This document shows, in pieces, positions 18,274 through 27,020 of a DNA stretch of 38,563 nucleotides; within the stretch, counting starts at the first letter, position 1; each line of letters starts with the position of its first letter. A model generated the notes under the pieces. That model saw only the letters and a program-made list of their open reading frames with translations, was not told the origin of the DNA and made no database searches. The stretch comes from Candidatus Woykebacteria bacterium RBG_13_40_15 (GTDB lineage: Bacteria > Patescibacteriota > Microgenomatia > Woykebacterales > RBG-16-39-9b). The DNA is taken from the NCBI GenBank assembly GCA_001816655.1, contig MHCP01000011.1, positions 1-38,563 of the forward strand, read 5' to 3'. The position numbers and the translations under genes are program-made.

Positions 18274-21200
18274 ATGAACATTCTGCCCAACGACGACCCC
18301 GTTGGCGGGGTCGTTTTTAAATATAAAGAGTACTTAAAACAAAGCGGTTATTCTACTCCAACCGTTAAAAACTACCTCTCAGATTTACGCTATTTTTGTG
18401 ATTGGCTGAAAAACCATCACAAGGATTTGTTTTCACTGACAAAAGGCGATCTTGATAATTATCAATTTCATCTCTCGATAATCTTCAAAAATAAGCCGTC
18501 GATAAACTCCCGCAAGGCTTCATCGCTTCGCGGGTTTCTGTCCTGGGCTACTAAAGAGCAGATACTTTCTATTCAAGAAACAGCATTAATTCAAACTGAA
18601 AGCAAGCTCACCTCAGCAAAAAAATTAACTTGGTTTCTATCCCTCATCAGCTTCAAGCCAGCCCGCGAAAGAATAAGCCATTTTACTAGCTATAGACCAG
18701 ATTGGTATCACCGCTACCATCGCTGGAGTTTTGCAGCCACTCTCCACTATATAGTCTTGATAAGCTTTCTAGTTGTGGCTGGTGGTTCTTTGATATATTT
18801 CTATATATTTAGACCAGAAATGAACCAGACAAAAAAGGAGTTTGTAGCTGAACTTGGAAGCGTCCTAGCAGCTTCCCCACCAAAGATTCTTTCCTTTCAA
18901 GGTAGACTTACTAACCCAACCACAGGACAGCCAATTATTATTGCTACCAATATAGTATTTAGAATTTACACTTCTACCAGCGGGGACACTGGTAGCCCCT
19001 GTGCCAATACTTGCAAGTGGGAATCGAAAACCTGGAGTGTAACCCCAGACGCAAACGGTATTTTCTCGGTCACTCTTGGGGACACAGGAGCTAGTGATAC
19101 AGAGATTCCAGACACCCTTTTTACTGATAACCCAACTCTTTACTTGGGTGTTAAGGTTGGGGCTGACGCTGAGATGGCCCCAAGACAGAGAATTGCTTCT
19201 TCTTCTTACGCTTTGAACTCTGATGCCCTTGAAGGTTTTCACGGATCCCAATCCCCCGGGGCCAATCAAGTACCGATCCTTGATGGAAGCGGCAACTTAA
19301 TGTTCGCCGGGGCCGCGACAATTGGTACTAGCGCAAATGCCCTGACGCTAGATTCAGCTTCGGGAACACTTGCTCTTGGCTCAGGAACAACGACAATATC
19401 TTCGGCTGGAGCTTTGACTCTAAATTCGACTACTAGCAGCGCTGTTACTCTAGATTCTAGTACCACAGGGACAATTAATATTGGAAACAACGCTAATGCC
19501 AAGACAATTAATATCGGCAATGCCACAGATACTACCCTAGTCAATATTGACTCAGGAACCAGCGGGGTAACTATCGATTCTACCGGTACCGGAGACATAC
19601 TGGTTAATTCAACCGATACTCTTCTACTAGATTCGGCTGGGGTCTTAGAGTTGAATTCGTCAGCTGGAGTAATCTCAATCGGCAACGATGCTGTGGCCCA
19701 AAATATCAATATTGGTACTGGAGCCGCTGCACGAACAATTACAATTGGAAATACAACCACCACTACCGGAATAGTCTTAACCAAAGGCGCCTCTGGTGAA
19801 ATTACCCTTACTGGCTACGATGCTACCTGCACTGCTTTGGAAACTGATGCTGATGGGCACCTAAACTGCGGAACTGACGATGGCGGAGGTGGCGCTCTTC
19901 ACCAAATTACTGCCGCCACTGGTGACAACAGCATAAACAATGCCGCATGGAATCAAGTCTGGAACTGGCAGTTGGCAGGAGCAGAATCAGGCTTTAAATT
20001 TGCCGAAAACGCTGCGTCAACGGGAGGCGGAACAAATGATCAATTTATAGTCGATATTGCTACCCTAGCAACCTCTACGGCAGGACCTCTTCGGGTGACC
20101 TCAAATTCGATAGATACTTCCGATATTGTCTTTAATTTAAACAGCCTTGGGGACATAGAAATCCAGGATGCAGGAGCTGCTTTTGCTACTTTTGCTGACG
20201 ATGGGACGATCACCTTAGGCAAATCTGCCGCAGCATCTGCAATCAACATCGGCACTGGAACAGCCGGGAATACAATTTATATCGGAACTGACAATAGCAC
20301 CAAAGACACTATTTCTATTGGCTCGGCTTTAGATGACGTAGCCATTACTGGTGATGATTGGTCAATGACTAATGCGGGCGTGCTGCAATTTGGAGCAACC
20401 GGAAGCTATGATACCAACCTTTACCGCTCCGCAGCTAACACTTTAAAAACTGATGATTCTATTATTTCCGCCGGACTTGCTTCAGTCAGTGGTAGCAATT
20501 CAGTCTCAAATGTTCCCTACAATCTTCTAACCGACAAGGCTACCACTAACCGAGTGGTCAACCCTTCTTTTGAGGTTAATGTTACTGACGGCTGGCAGGC
20601 TTATGGTGGTGCTGTAGCGGGCGATCTTTCCCAAAACGCAACGCCGTATGTGGGAACTTATTCAATGAGAATTTACAAAACAGGGGCTGCTATTAACGAT
20701 GGGGCACAAACCACAACAATGCCAGTAAGTGCTTCAACAAAGTATGTTGCTTCTGTCTTTGTCATAGCAGTTTCAGGCTCGCCAACATTTAAAATCAGCT
20801 TGACTGGTGACAATAGCGGGCAAACTCAAAGCGGCGAATACACTGCTAGAGCAGTAACTAGATGGCAACGCTTCTTTGTTTATAAACAAAGCAATAGTTC
20901 AGACACAACATTTACTTTTGAAATTTATTCCTCGGCTGCTCAAAATTTTTACATTTACGTTGATGCAGTTCAGCTTGAACAAGTTTCCTGCAATAAGTCT
21001 TCTTGTGCCACTTCCTACGCTGATGGCTCTCTCGGACCAGAGTATGCTTGGACAGGCACGGCCCACAATTCAAGTTCGACTAGAACTACCGGTATTAAAT
21101 ATTTGGGTGGGGGCACTAGCGGGCCGGATCTCTACATTGGGGGCGGTGCTTATTTCGAAGGCGGAAGCGGGGATATTGATCTAAATGGTACGATTAACGC

Positions 21201-22896
21201 TACCGATTCTTCGATATTAAGTTTATATTTCTTAGGCACTCAGTACTTAAGCCCCAACCAATTAGCTATAGCCGACGTTAGTGGGGATGGCAAGGTTAGC
21301 CTCGATGATGATATTATACTTTCTTCTCTTATATACGACACCTATCCCAACAAGTACGACCCGAAAAGATTAATCGGTAATTTATACGGTGCCGGAACTA
21401 CGACACGGTTTGATGTCAACGGAGATATGGACGTCACCGGCAGCACGATTACTTTTGGAAGCTTTGCCAGCTGCGGAGCACTTTCTACAAACAGTTCCGG
21501 CGCTCTTGTGTGCAATACCGGTACCGGCGACACGGCAACTTTTACTGACGCCTCTCCAGGTGTCGTAGCAGATTCTGATGCAACAGAAATGTTTAATGAC
21601 GCCACACGGCCAAATATAACTCCAAATTCAGCTACTCAAACTGTTTTAGTTCATGCATCAGTGCGATTGGACGCTTCAGGAATAGCTGATGCAATAGCGG
21701 CTTTCAGAATTGTCCGTGAGGATGATGGCGGTTCGACTACACCTGTCTGTGATGGTACTGACCCTCAAGTAGGAAATACAATGATCGCTGGTGATCTGTT
21801 ACTATCAACCGATTTTAGTCAAGCCCAAGCTACAGTCTTGGACGCCCCGGCCAGCACCGCCGCCGTCTATTACACTGTCTGTACCAGCACAGATACTAAT
21901 ATGGGCGCGAACGTGCCGACTGCAACAAGTGTGACGGTAACATTAATTGAACTTGGGGCCGACCTTGCGGAAAATTACTATACGACTGATGATTCAATAG
22001 CCCCTGGGCAAATAGTTTCGACTGACAACTCAATACCCGCCGGGGCGGAAAAAACCACCAGAGCTTACGACTCGCAAATCCTCGGCGTTGTTTCCACTGC
22101 TCCTGGAAAAATTCTGGATGATGGGCTAGGCCTGAACTTTGGAAGGGCAATTCCTGTCGCTTTGGTCGGTCGAGTGCCGGTAAAAGTGAATGGTGAAAAC
22201 GGACCCATCGCAGTCGGCGACCTGATAACTAGTTCGTCCACTCCCGGAGTGGGCATGAAGGCTACAAAGGCAGGTTACGTGATCGGGCGGGCTTTAACCT
22301 CCTTCAGCGGTCAAGGAGAAGGTGCTGTAGTTGCTTTCGTAAATACCCAGTACGCAGATCCTGCGAATTTAGAAGCCGAGGGAAATTTGTTAGATTTAAC
22401 CGATTCTAGTTCAACTCCTAGTGCAGAGGCAACCAACTCCTCTTCTCTCAAACTTGACACAGAAAATAATATTGTCGCAACACTTTCTAGTGGGACCAGA
22501 TTTGTCTGGGTCAATTCGCTTGGTAAAGCGCTTGCCTGGATTTCTGATACAGGCGAGGCTTTTTTTGAGAAAGTTACTGCCCTGGTTGGTAATTTCCAAA
22601 AATTGATCTTTGGTGAACTGGTCGCTTCCAAAGACTCGCAAAATGCCGGTCAGGCCAGTTTCGAGCCTGATCAAACCGAAGTGGTTATTGAATCAGAAAA
22701 AGTGACCGAAGACTCTCTAATCTACGTTACCGCGGCAACTAAAACTGACGGTATTTCCCTTTACATTAAGGAGCAAAGGCCTGGGGAAGGCTTTACAGTG
22801 GCTCTGGAACGATCTAGCGGTGATCTACCAAACGAGGCAACAGCTTCAGCAACTCAAGCGATCAAGTTCAATTGGCTAATTATTAACCGGGAATAG
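18274..22896 (+). CDS. Second giant surface protein: N-terminal tyrosine-recombinase SAM-like domain, TM helix, tail-fibre-like repeats, CBM-like domain, dockerin-like pair and conserved C-terminal module
   Basis: FKYKEYLKQSGYSTPTVKNYLSDLRYFCDWLKNHHK; TM YIVLISFLVVAGGSLIYFYIF; ILSFQGRLTNPTTGQP; C-term IKFNWLIINRE. Exact start uncertain. Confidence 0.9.
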   Translation: MNILPNDDPVGGVVFKYKEYLKQSGYSTPTVKNYLSDLRYFCDWLKNHHKDLFSLTKGDLDNYQFHLSIIFKNKPSINSRKASSLRGFLSWATKEQILSIQETALIQTESKLTSAKKLTWFLSLISFKPARERISHFTSYRPDWYHRYHRWSFAATLHYIVLISFLVVAGGSLIYFYIFRPEMNQTKKEFVAELGSVLAASPPKILSFQGRLTNPTTGQPIIIATNIVFRIYTSTSGDTGSPCANTCKWESKTWSVTPDANGIFSVTLGDTGASDTEIPDTLFTDNPTLYLGVKVGADAEMAPRQRIASSSYALNSDALEGFHGSQSPGANQVPILDGSGNLMFAGAATIGTSANALTLDSASGTLALGSGTTTISSAGALTLNSTTSSAVTLDSSTTGTINIGNNANAKTINIGNATDTTLVNIDSGTSGVTIDSTGTGDILVNSTDTLLLDSAGVLELNSSAGVISIGNDAVAQNINIGTGAAARTITIGNTTTTTGIVLTKGASGEITLTGYDATCTALETDADGHLNCGTDDGGGGALHQITAATGDNSINNAAWNQVWNWQLAGAESGFKFAENAASTGGGTNDQFIVDIATLATSTAGPLRVTSNSIDTSDIVFNLNSLGDIEIQDAGAAFATFADDGTITLGKSAAASAINIGTGTAGNTIYIGTDNSTKDTISIGSALDDVAITGDDWSMTNAGVLQFGATGSYDTNLYRSAANTLKTDDSIISAGLASVSGSNSVSNVPYNLLTDKATTNRVVNPSFEVNVTDGWQAYGGAVAGDLSQNATPYVGTYSMRIYKTGAAINDGAQTTTMPVSASTKYVASVFVIAVSGSPTFKISLTGDNSGQTQSGEYTARAVTRWQRFFVYKQSNSSDTTFTFEIYSSAAQNFYIYVDAVQLEQVSCNKSSCATSYADGSLGPEYAWTGTAHNSSSTRTTGIKYLGGGTSGPDLYIGGGAYFEGGSGDIDLNGTINATDSSILSLYFLGTQYLSPNQLAIADVSGDGKVSLDDDIILSSLIYDTYPNKYDPKRLIGNLYGAGTTTRFDVNGDMDVTGSTITFGSFASCGALSTNSSGALVCNTGTGDTATFTDASPGVVADSDATEMFNDATRPNITPNSATQTVLVHASVRLDASGIADAIAAFRIVREDDGGSTTPVCDGTDPQVGNTMIAGDLLLSTDFSQAQATVLDAPASTAAVYYTVCTSTDTNMGANVPTATSVTVTLIELGADLAENYYTTDDSIAPGQIVSTDNSIPAGAEKTTRAYDSQILGVVSTAPGKILDDGLGLNFGRAIPVALVGRVPVKVNGENGPIAVGDLITSSSTPGVGMKATKAGYVIGRALTSFSGQGEGAVVAFVNTQYADPANLEAEGNLLDLTDSSSTPSAEATNSSSLKLDTENNIVATLSSGTRFVWVNSLGKALAWISDTGEAFFEKVTALVGNFQKLIFGELVASKDSQNAGQASFEPDQTEVVIESEKVTEDSLIYVTAATKTDGISLYIKEQRPGEGFTVALERSSGDLPNEATASATQAIKFNWLIINRE
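18293..18318 (+). terminator. Intrinsic-terminator-like hairpin overlapping the predicted start of the second giant ORF
   Basis: ACGACCCCG-TTGG-CGGGGTCGT (9 bp, perfect) followed by a T tract ending at 18318. Confidence 0.65.
20545..20995 (+). other. Carbohydrate-binding-module-like (jelly-roll) region in the second giant protein
   Basis: NRVVNPSFEVNVTDGWQAYGG...TRWQRFFVYKQSNSSDTTFTFEIYSSAAQNFYIYVDAVQLEQ. Confidence 0.65.
21171..21345 (+). other. Dockerin-like calcium-binding duplicated motif
   Basis: GDIDLNGTINATDSSILSLYFLG...IADVSGDGKVSLDDDIILSSLIY. Confidence 0.65.
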
Positions 22897-22928
22897 TTGG
22901 TAGTTGGTATTTAGTATTATGTATAAAA
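22894..22928. repeat. Heptad tract filling the spacer before four-helix gene 2
   Basis: TAGTTGG TAGTTGG TATTTAG TATTATG TATAAAA, from the upstream stop codon to the ATG at 22929. Confidence 0.82.
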
Positions 22929-23309
22929 ATGAGAACAGAAAAGATAAAATCTTTTACTGATTTAACAGCATGGAAAGAGGCTCACAAATTAGTACTCGCG
23001 ATTTACAAAGTTGTAAAAACATTTCCAAAAGAAGAAAAATTCTGTTTAATTGATCAGATCAGGAGGGCATCTATTTCTGTTTCCTCCAATATTGCCGAAG
23101 GTTTTTCAAGGAAATCGGATTTGGAAAAGAGCCATTTTTACTATCAGGCGCTTGGTTCTTTAACTGAATTACAAAACCAATTATTAGTCGCAAGAGACGT
23201 TGGTTACATTAAAGAAAAGGCCTTTCTAGAACTAGCTAATCAAACAATAGTAGTCAGCAAATTGATTAATTCTTTAATAAGATATTTGAAGGGGAAAAAT
23301 AATACCTAA
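22929..23309 (+). CDS. Four-helix bundle protein (23S rRNA IVS / S23 family)
   Basis: FTDLTAWKEAHKLVLAIYKVVKTFPKEEKFCLIDQIRRASISVSSNIAEGFSRKSDLEKSHFYYQALGSLTELQNQLLVARDVGYI. Confidence 0.95.
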   Translation: MRTEKIKSFTDLTAWKEAHKLVLAIYKVVKTFPKEEKFCLIDQIRRASISVSSNIAEGFSRKSDLEKSHFYYQALGSLTELQNQLLVARDVGYIKEKAFLELANQTIVVSKLINSLIRYLKGKNNT

Positions 23310-23336
23310 TACTTACTACTCAATACTGAATACTAA
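23302..23336. repeat. Heptad tract (opposite orientation) after four-helix gene 2
   Basis: AATACCT AATACTT ACTACTC AATACTG AATACTA. Confidence 0.82.
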
Positions 23337-23728
23337 CTCCCCGGCACTTCATCTCGGGTATAACCAGCGAGGATTCCTTTAACCATATCGGCGACTTCTT
23401 TTGGTTCGTGTTCACTTTTAACGATGTACTTTACGGCTCCCTTGGAAAGAGCCGTCTCAGCATCCTTCTCACCGGACAAATTGGTCAACATCACTACGGG
23501 AATTCCTTTTGTTTCAGGATCGGCCTTGAGCCGCTCCAGAACCTGCAAACCGTTTAGTTTGGGCATCATAATATCCAAAAGAATCAAGGTTGGCTTTTCC
23601 AACCTGGCTTTATCCAAACCTTCTTGGCCATCTTTGGCCAAAGAAATCTCATACCTCTCAAAGGAAAAAATCTTTTCGTAAAGCCTGGAAATCAACGGAT
23701 CGTCTTCGACTATCAATATTTTAGCCAT
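23333..23728 (-). CDS. Response regulator, stand-alone receiver domain
   Basis: MAKILIVEDDPLISRLYEKIF, LILLDIMMPKLNGLQVLERL, PVVMLTNLS. Confidence 0.95.
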   Translation of the reverse strand: MAKILIVEDDPLISRLYEKIFSFERYEISLAKDGQEGLDKARLEKPTLILLDIMMPKLNGLQVLERLKADPETKGIPVVMLTNLSGEKDAETALSKGAVKYIVKSEHEPKEVADMVKGILAGYTRDEVPGS

Positions 23729-23745
23729 AACAAATACATTATATA

Positions 23746-25326
23746 TCAGCTTTTAGCGTTGGGCAAGGTAAAGAGGAAGATCGATTCCTTGCCAACTTGA
23801 GAGCTTTCCAAATAAATTTTTCCTCCCATTGCCTCGACTAATAATTTAGAGCTGTAAAGCCCAAGGCCTGTACCGGTAATCGTATTACGGGTAAGAATTT
23901 TTTCACCGACTTGCTGGAATCTCCTGAAAAGTAGCCTTTGATCTGGTTTAGAAATTCCAGAACCAGTATCTATCACTCGTACTGCTAGAGAGCCATTCTC
24001 CTTTTTAACTGTAACTTTTACCCCACCTTTTTCAGTAAATTTTATCGCATTGCCGATTAGATTAAAGAGAACCTGACTAGTGCGATTTCTATCAGCTGAA
24101 ACTAACGGTAACTGTATACCCTCTTTTTCTAATCGTAAATAAAGGCCTTTTGAACCGGCAGTATTCTCTAGCTGCCTTATTGTTTCTTTAATTAAATCTA
24201 GCAGATCAAATGTCTCTTTATGCAATTTAGTTTTTTTCTGTTCAAACTTTACAACATCTAAATAGTCGTTTACGAGCCCGATTAGGCGGACGGATGATTC
24301 GTGAATGTCGGAAACCATTTCCCGCAAAGATGGATCTTTCAACTGGAACGGAAAGTATTGCTTAATCATAGCTGCATTGCCTCGTATTGCAGTCAGTGGC
24401 GTTCGCATATCATGGGCAGCTACAGCAAAAAATTCATCTTTTGAACGCTCAAGTAGTTTTGCTTCTGTAATATCCTCAATTAAAACAGCTGTCCCGATAA
24501 ATTCCCTGTGGTCGTGGGGCATAGTTATGGGGTTCAAAAAAATTCGTAAAAATTTACCCTCAAGGAGTACTTCCCCAAATTCATATTGGTGCCTAGTTAG
24601 TTTGGCTTTTTCCAAGGCTTTATGTAAATTTAAGCTGCCTAATAATTTTTTCTCGATCTCACTCACTTTCGAAACCTGCTCTAGATCCAGTATTTCCTTT
24701 ACTTTCTCATTTATAGCTAAAATGCCATCTTTTGGCCCAGTTAAGACAAAACCAATCGGTAGATTGTCTATAGAAACTGCCAACTTTGCTCTTTCCCGCT
24801 GCAGTTGAATATAACCAAGATCCGTCTGTTCTTTTGCCTCTTTCAAGGCTTTTTGTTCTCTTCGTAATTCTTTAGTACGCTCCTCGACCCTACTTTCCAT
24901 AATGGCTTTTTCTTTTCTTAGTAGTTCCTCACTAATTCGTAGGGACTTCTCTGTTTGCTTAGATTTATCTCCCAAATCTTTTAACCGCCCTGTTACAACA
25001 CCAACAAATAACACACCGGCATGCCAAAATAGTCCTCCTCCCCCTATCAAAGAGGCCAAATTTGTCTCGCCAGCTAAAGTAAAAAGGAAAATATTTACAG
25101 GTAGGGAAAGGATACCGATAATTAATCCTCCCCATACCCCAAAGAGCCAACCTGCAGTAGTCACCGGCAATATCATTAAAACGGCTAATGGTAACCCGAT
25201 AATAGGCTCGATGAGCACAATAATTACTCCGTAAAAAATTACAGTAAGAAGAAGGGTAAGCCATTTAACCCAACCCGACCTAATACCCAGAAGTAAATTT
25301 CTATTAAAATCATCCATAAGTGACAT
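23746..25326 (-). CDS. Sensor histidine kinase: N-terminal TM region, coiled coil, PAS, HisKA, HATPase_c
   Basis: AAHDMRTPLTAIRGN (H box), NLIGNAIKFTEKGG, DTGSGISKPDQ, GTGLGLY. Confidence 0.94.
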   Translation of the reverse strand: MSLMDDFNRNLLLGIRSGWVKWLTLLLTVIFYGVIIVLIEPIIGLPLAVLMILPVTTAGWLFGVWGGLIIGILSLPVNIFLFTLAGETNLASLIGGGGLFWHAGVLFVGVVTGRLKDLGDKSKQTEKSLRISEELLRKEKAIMESRVEERTKELRREQKALKEAKEQTDLGYIQLQRERAKLAVSIDNLPIGFVLTGPKDGILAINEKVKEILDLEQVSKVSEIEKKLLGSLNLHKALEKAKLTRHQYEFGEVLLEGKFLRIFLNPITMPHDHREFIGTAVLIEDITEAKLLERSKDEFFAVAAHDMRTPLTAIRGNAAMIKQYFPFQLKDPSLREMVSDIHESSVRLIGLVNDYLDVVKFEQKKTKLHKETFDLLDLIKETIRQLENTAGSKGLYLRLEKEGIQLPLVSADRNRTSQVLFNLIGNAIKFTEKGGVKVTVKKENGSLAVRVIDTGSGISKPDQRLLFRRFQQVGEKILTRNTITGTGLGLYSSKLLVEAMGGKIYLESSQVGKESIFLFTLPNAKS

Positions 25327-25327
25327 G

Positions 25328-26947
25328 TTACTTCAACTGATTAGTTAAATATTTGGCGATAAAATAGGCGGGAATTATCGAAATCACTAAAAGAACCGCC
25401 GCGACTAAAAAGGTCAGCTCAATGCTGCGACCAGCCGTCTGCAATATCGAGGTCAGAGGCTTGCCGATAAACAGCATTCCCACTATGCTGTTGTCAACAT
25501 CCTTCAGCGGCGCATAGACGGCCAGAAGCGGTCGATTTAATACGTTCAAACTACCCTTAAAGGTTTTGCCTTCTTTCAAGACTTCCTGCTTAACCTGTGG
25601 ATTCTCCTCTTTGACACCAATGTAGCGGTGTTTCCCATCCGGCGCAAGAAAAGTGGTGGCGCTTCGGACATTACCGGCATACACAGCGCTGTCTAGGCCG
25701 GTGGCATTTTTTACTCCATCAACAAAGCTATTGTCAATCAAAAGTCCGGCTAAAACCGCGCCAACAATGTTTTTGTTGCTGTCTCGCACCGGAACAGCTG
25801 ATTTTATGAATATTACCGGAGAGAGAACATCCTCGCGGGTTACAACCCCAGTACTCGCCTCACCAATCAAGGCTCTTTTAACTAAAGGGTCGCTCGATAT
25901 TGAATCTCCCCAGCGATCGGTGTCCTCGCCTCGAGCAATCACCTTCCCAAACGGATCGGTAAAAATTAAACTCGGGAGCTTTTTTTCTTCAATAAATTTC
26001 TCTGAAAGTGTGCTCAAGCTTTTATGATCGCCCATCATCAAAGCGCTGGCCGCTGCAGAATTGGCGGCTAAGCTTTCGGCCGTAGCTGAAATTTCTGCTC
26101 TTTTACTGACCAAGGCGTAATCTAGGACGTTTGCTGCAGTTTCTAAATTGGCTAGAGACTCTTGCTCAACATTTCTCATAAGAAGAAAGGTAAAACTAAC
26201 CGTTGTTAAAAGAAAAACCAGTAAAGTAACTGTACTAAAAATCATAAACAGTTGGCTTTGCAGCCGCGTAACAAGATAGGACCAGCCCCATTTGCCAAAA
26301 ATTACAATACTAATAAGCAGCGTTAAATGCTCCACCCCCCACACCGGCCCAAAAGACCGAACCAAATCGAAGATAATTGGGTTGGTGCTATTTTGAAAAA
26401 ATGTAGCTAGGGAAAGGGCTTCAAAAATGGTAAGGAATAAAAACCCAAAGACAACTGGTTTCAAATGCCGTTCCAAGCCAACGATTACCCTACGGGCATA
26501 AAGAAGGCCGCTTAGCAAACTGCCAAAGGGAAGCAAAATTTTCGATAATGGGGAAAATGTTTGAAAATTGGTCAAAACAGCAAGAGCAGCGGGCTTTCCT
26601 TTTTCTTTCTTTAGTTTAAGTCCTTTAGTTTCTGGGACTGGCTGTAGGGGGTCAATAATCTGACCAAAAATTATGCTTAAGTAACCAAAAGCTCTGAAAA
26701 CGATTGTAAAGATTTCTGTTTTATCGCCAAAAATAGAAGGCCCCAAAACTGACTGCTCAATGACAGTAGCGTGAATTACAAAGGAAATAGATAGAAGTAA
26801 AAACCCGCTCCACTTGAAGATTTCTTTTTTCTCGCGGTGCACCAACCAAGCATCAAAGTAAAGCCAGGAAATGGCAAAGAAGACCAAGGCGGCGAAAAGG
26901 TTTAGCGCGAAATGAAAGTTTTGGCCAAAAAATTCTATAGGCAGCAT
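25328..26947 (-). CDS. Multi-TM membrane protein with extracytoplasmic Cache-type sensor domain
   Basis: N-terminal hydrophobic helices; DPFGKVIARGEDTDRWGDSISSDPLVKRAL, VRDSNKNIVGAVLAGLLIDNSFVD, VGMLFIGKPLTSILQTAGRSIELTF; C-terminal TM; no output domain. Confidence 0.8.
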   Translation of the reverse strand: MLPIEFFGQNFHFALNLFAALVFFAISWLYFDAWLVHREKKEIFKWSGFLLLSISFVIHATVIEQSVLGPSIFGDKTEIFTIVFRAFGYLSIIFGQIIDPLQPVPETKGLKLKKEKGKPAALAVLTNFQTFSPLSKILLPFGSLLSGLLYARRVIVGLERHLKPVVFGFLFLTIFEALSLATFFQNSTNPIIFDLVRSFGPVWGVEHLTLLISIVIFGKWGWSYLVTRLQSQLFMIFSTVTLLVFLLTTVSFTFLLMRNVEQESLANLETAANVLDYALVSKRAEISATAESLAANSAAASALMMGDHKSLSTLSEKFIEEKKLPSLIFTDPFGKVIARGEDTDRWGDSISSDPLVKRALIGEASTGVVTREDVLSPVIFIKSAVPVRDSNKNIVGAVLAGLLIDNSFVDGVKNATGLDSAVYAGNVRSATTFLAPDGKHRYIGVKEENPQVKQEVLKEGKTFKGSLNVLNRPLLAVYAPLKDVDNSIVGMLFIGKPLTSILQTAGRSIELTFLVAAVLLVISIIPAYFIAKYLTNQLK

Positions 26948-26954
26948 CTCTTTA

Positions 26955-27020
26955 GATCTAAGTTATATGATGTAAGATTTAAGATATTTTAAATTCCTGC
27001 ATCTTCGATCTTACATCTAT
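26955..27020. repeat. Inverted heptad arms
   Basis: GATCTAA GTTATAT GATGTAA GATTTAA ... CATCTTC GATCTTA CATCTAT; 10-bp perfect pairing GATGTAAGAT/ATCTTACATC. Confidence 0.8.

Noticed and set aside
1-22896. Integrated prophage
   Set aside because: Tail-fibre-like sequences and an integrase-like domain occur, but there are no capsid, portal, terminase or tail-assembly genes; signal or TM-anchored surface proteins fit better.
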